Part shown: positions 62,671-64,000 of the stretch, piece after piece | Layout: each line of letters opens with the position of its first letter | How positions within the stretch are numbered: the first letter of the stretch is position 1 | Source of the DNA: Blastobasis lacticolella | Taxonomy: Eukaryota; Arthropoda; Insecta; Lepidoptera; Blastobasidae | Assembly: GCA_905147135.1 (NCBI GenBank) | Contig: LR990043.1 | Location: forward strand, 9,149,057 to 9,213,056 | Reading direction: 5' to 3' | DNA length: 64,000 nt | The notes under the pieces: generated by a model | Database searches by the model: none | What the model saw: the letters and a program-made list of their open reading frames with translations, nothing else | What the model was told of the DNA's origin: nothing | Position numbers and translations under genes: made by a program

Positions 62671-63441
62671 ATTAGAAAGGAGGCTAAGGCTTACAGGAGG
62701 CACTTCAATTTGCTATTTCGGTCTTGTTTTTGCTCAAATTTGCATGCCCCATTCCATTGATTTATTATGAAAATATATACGCAAATATGGTAGATAATAT
62801 TAAAATATATGAAGTTTAGTAGCGTTACGTTTATAATAGGAGGCGTGTTTGTTATATTCGGAGTTCGCACAAACGTTTGGCCCAATACGCTACGCAAATA
62901 GTGAAATGAAGTGCCACCTTTATAAGGATACATTTCCAATAAGCAACATGTGGTATCAGAATAAATTAGGTAGATAATTATATTTTTACAGGTGAAGGAA
63001 TACTCCTAAAGGATAGGTAAAGAAATGGACAGTTCGGAAACTTGGGAACAGAATGAAGTTGTAGTTCGTTTCCGTAAGAGAACTGATAAAATTTAATCTC
63101 TTGTATCTGTTGTACGTGCAGACAGAGCGATCAAACATGTAGAATCCATTAATGCACTGTTATAAAGTACTTAAGTGTAACAGATAATTAGGTACTTACT
63201 AGATTTTGTGTATAGGGACTGTAATATTTTTTTTTAATTCTACGACACTATATTTAAGCAATTAAAACATTGTCTACCCAAAAACTATTTTTGGAAATAT
63301 ATAAAAATATATATTAGTCTCTGTTTCAGGATTGTTACTTTGTAGTTGGGAGCTCCATGAATTGGATGGGGTTATTACCTACTATGCATTTAAGTAGCTA
63401 GTTGCGAGTAACATAATGTTATAAACTATGGCGGCTATTAT

Positions 63442-63537
63442 TACACATTTTAGGGGTATGTTCCGGGTTTCCTACCGCGTACCTTTGTTGACGAGTAGCC
63501 CGATATTTCGAACCGGAACATACCCTTAAAATGTGTA
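63442..63537. repeat. 25-bp hairpin in the probable 3' UTR of copy B
   Basis: Arms 63442-63466 and 63513-63537 pair with one mismatch (ACACATTTTA, GGGTATGTTCCGG). The loop is 46 nt. It lies on the transcribed strand if the distal poly(A) site is used. Confidence 0.85.
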
Positions 63538-63664
63538 GTCACGACTAGGTCTTCATTTCTTGGTGCTATTTATTTATTGTACTTGATTAGATATTATGTA
63601 CCTACTTTAACTTTAATATGATCAAGGTTGCATGTGATTGAGATAAATGTATATTATGGGCGTA

Positions 63665-63670
63665 AATAAA
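63665..63670 (+). terminator. Poly(A) signal AATAAA, FATP copy B
   Basis: Canonical AATAAA in GTAAATAAAGCTGC, followed 40 bases later by a T-rich stretch (TGTTTTTTTCTTGAGG) suited to a downstream element. About 1 kb after the stop codon. Confidence 0.55.
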
Positions 63671-63690
63671 GCTGCAATTTCTTTGAAATT

Positions 63691-64000
63691 TAAACTTGTA
63701 CTCAATGTTTTTTTCTTGAGGATTTAATTTTTAGGAGGTTATGGCGTTTTACCTAATAATGTTTTAAATAAGTATTTATACTTCGAACCAGGTAATGTAG
63801 TTGCTAGAGTATAACTCGGAAACTTTATGTAACAATATGATTGTTGCGTTGTCTTATTTTATAAAGTAAAAAATGACAGACGATCGAAAGCATTACTTTA
63901 ACAGAAATATTATTATATTACCGAAATAAGAAAACTGTTGTATTTTAGAACCTGTCTGTGACATACTGATACTGCAGATTTGAACTATTTGTTTATATAA
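63691..64000 (+). other. 3' flank, nothing recognised
   Basis: AT-rich sequence up to the window end without a supported gene or repeat. Confidence 0.5.

Larger units (their letters stand above)
62671..63690 (+). other. Probable 3' UTR of FATP copy B
   Basis: From the TAA stop to the AATAAA at 63665-63670. It contains a 25-bp hairpin (63442-63537) and an earlier AATAAA at 62960-62965 that could give a shorter 3' end. Confidence 0.5.

Overview
This window is eukaryotic nuclear DNA, almost certainly from a moth or butterfly (Lepidoptera). It is AT-rich, with short exons in long introns, GT-AG splice sites, frequent TAGGTACCTACC-type microsatellites, tRNA-derived SINEs and CR1/jockey-, RTE- and gypsy-type retroelement debris of the kind common in ditrysian genomes. 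No bacterial-style operon, CRISPR array, rRNA or convincing functional tRNA gene is visible.

The host content is two complete, head-to-tail paralogues on the + strand, both encoding fatty acid transport proteins of the FATP/SLC27 (very-long-chain acyl-CoA synthetase) family. Copy A spans about 0.85-19.2 kb and copy B about 38.9-62.7 kb. Each has 12 visible coding exons, and all 11 introns sit at the same positions and phases. From the first in-frame ATG the proteins are 650 and 648 residues, the usual length for animal FATP1/FATP4. Both keep the N-terminal membrane segment, the AMP-binding P-loop ([10 protein letters not shown]), the YGATEGN motif and the DRTGD...RWRGEN signature, so both should be active enzymes that import and CoA-activate long-chain fatty acids. 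In both copies the reading frame stays open and similar upstream of that ATG, so a further 5' exon probably exists.

The rest is transposable-element DNA. Copy A: intron 8 holds a decayed CR1/jockey-like LINE (9.5-14.8 kb, minus strand) plus LINE and SINE fragments, and SINE or repeat copies lie against the acceptors of exons 2 and 10. Intergenic region (19.2-38.9 kb): a decayed LINE with an L1-type ORF1, cut by a deleted mariner; several MITE-like inverted-repeat elements; a CpG-rich patch at 31.3-31.5 kb that might be a promoter; and a LINE with both ORFs open (33.75-38.4 kb, minus strand) that ends about 0.5 kb upstream of copy B. Copy B introns: a 1.9-kb element studded with GTTACRCCCGTTAC motifs, a gypsy gag fragment, MITEs, SINEs and several very tight hairpins.

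The points most worth checking are a 71-bp stretch of perfect identity between the two exon 8 copies (possible gene conversion), the intact LINE next to copy B, a 21-bp perfect hairpin 3' of copy A, and the motif-rich element in intron 2 of copy B. I did not see a clearly new multi-gene system; the interest lies in the paralogue pair and the unusual repeats around it.
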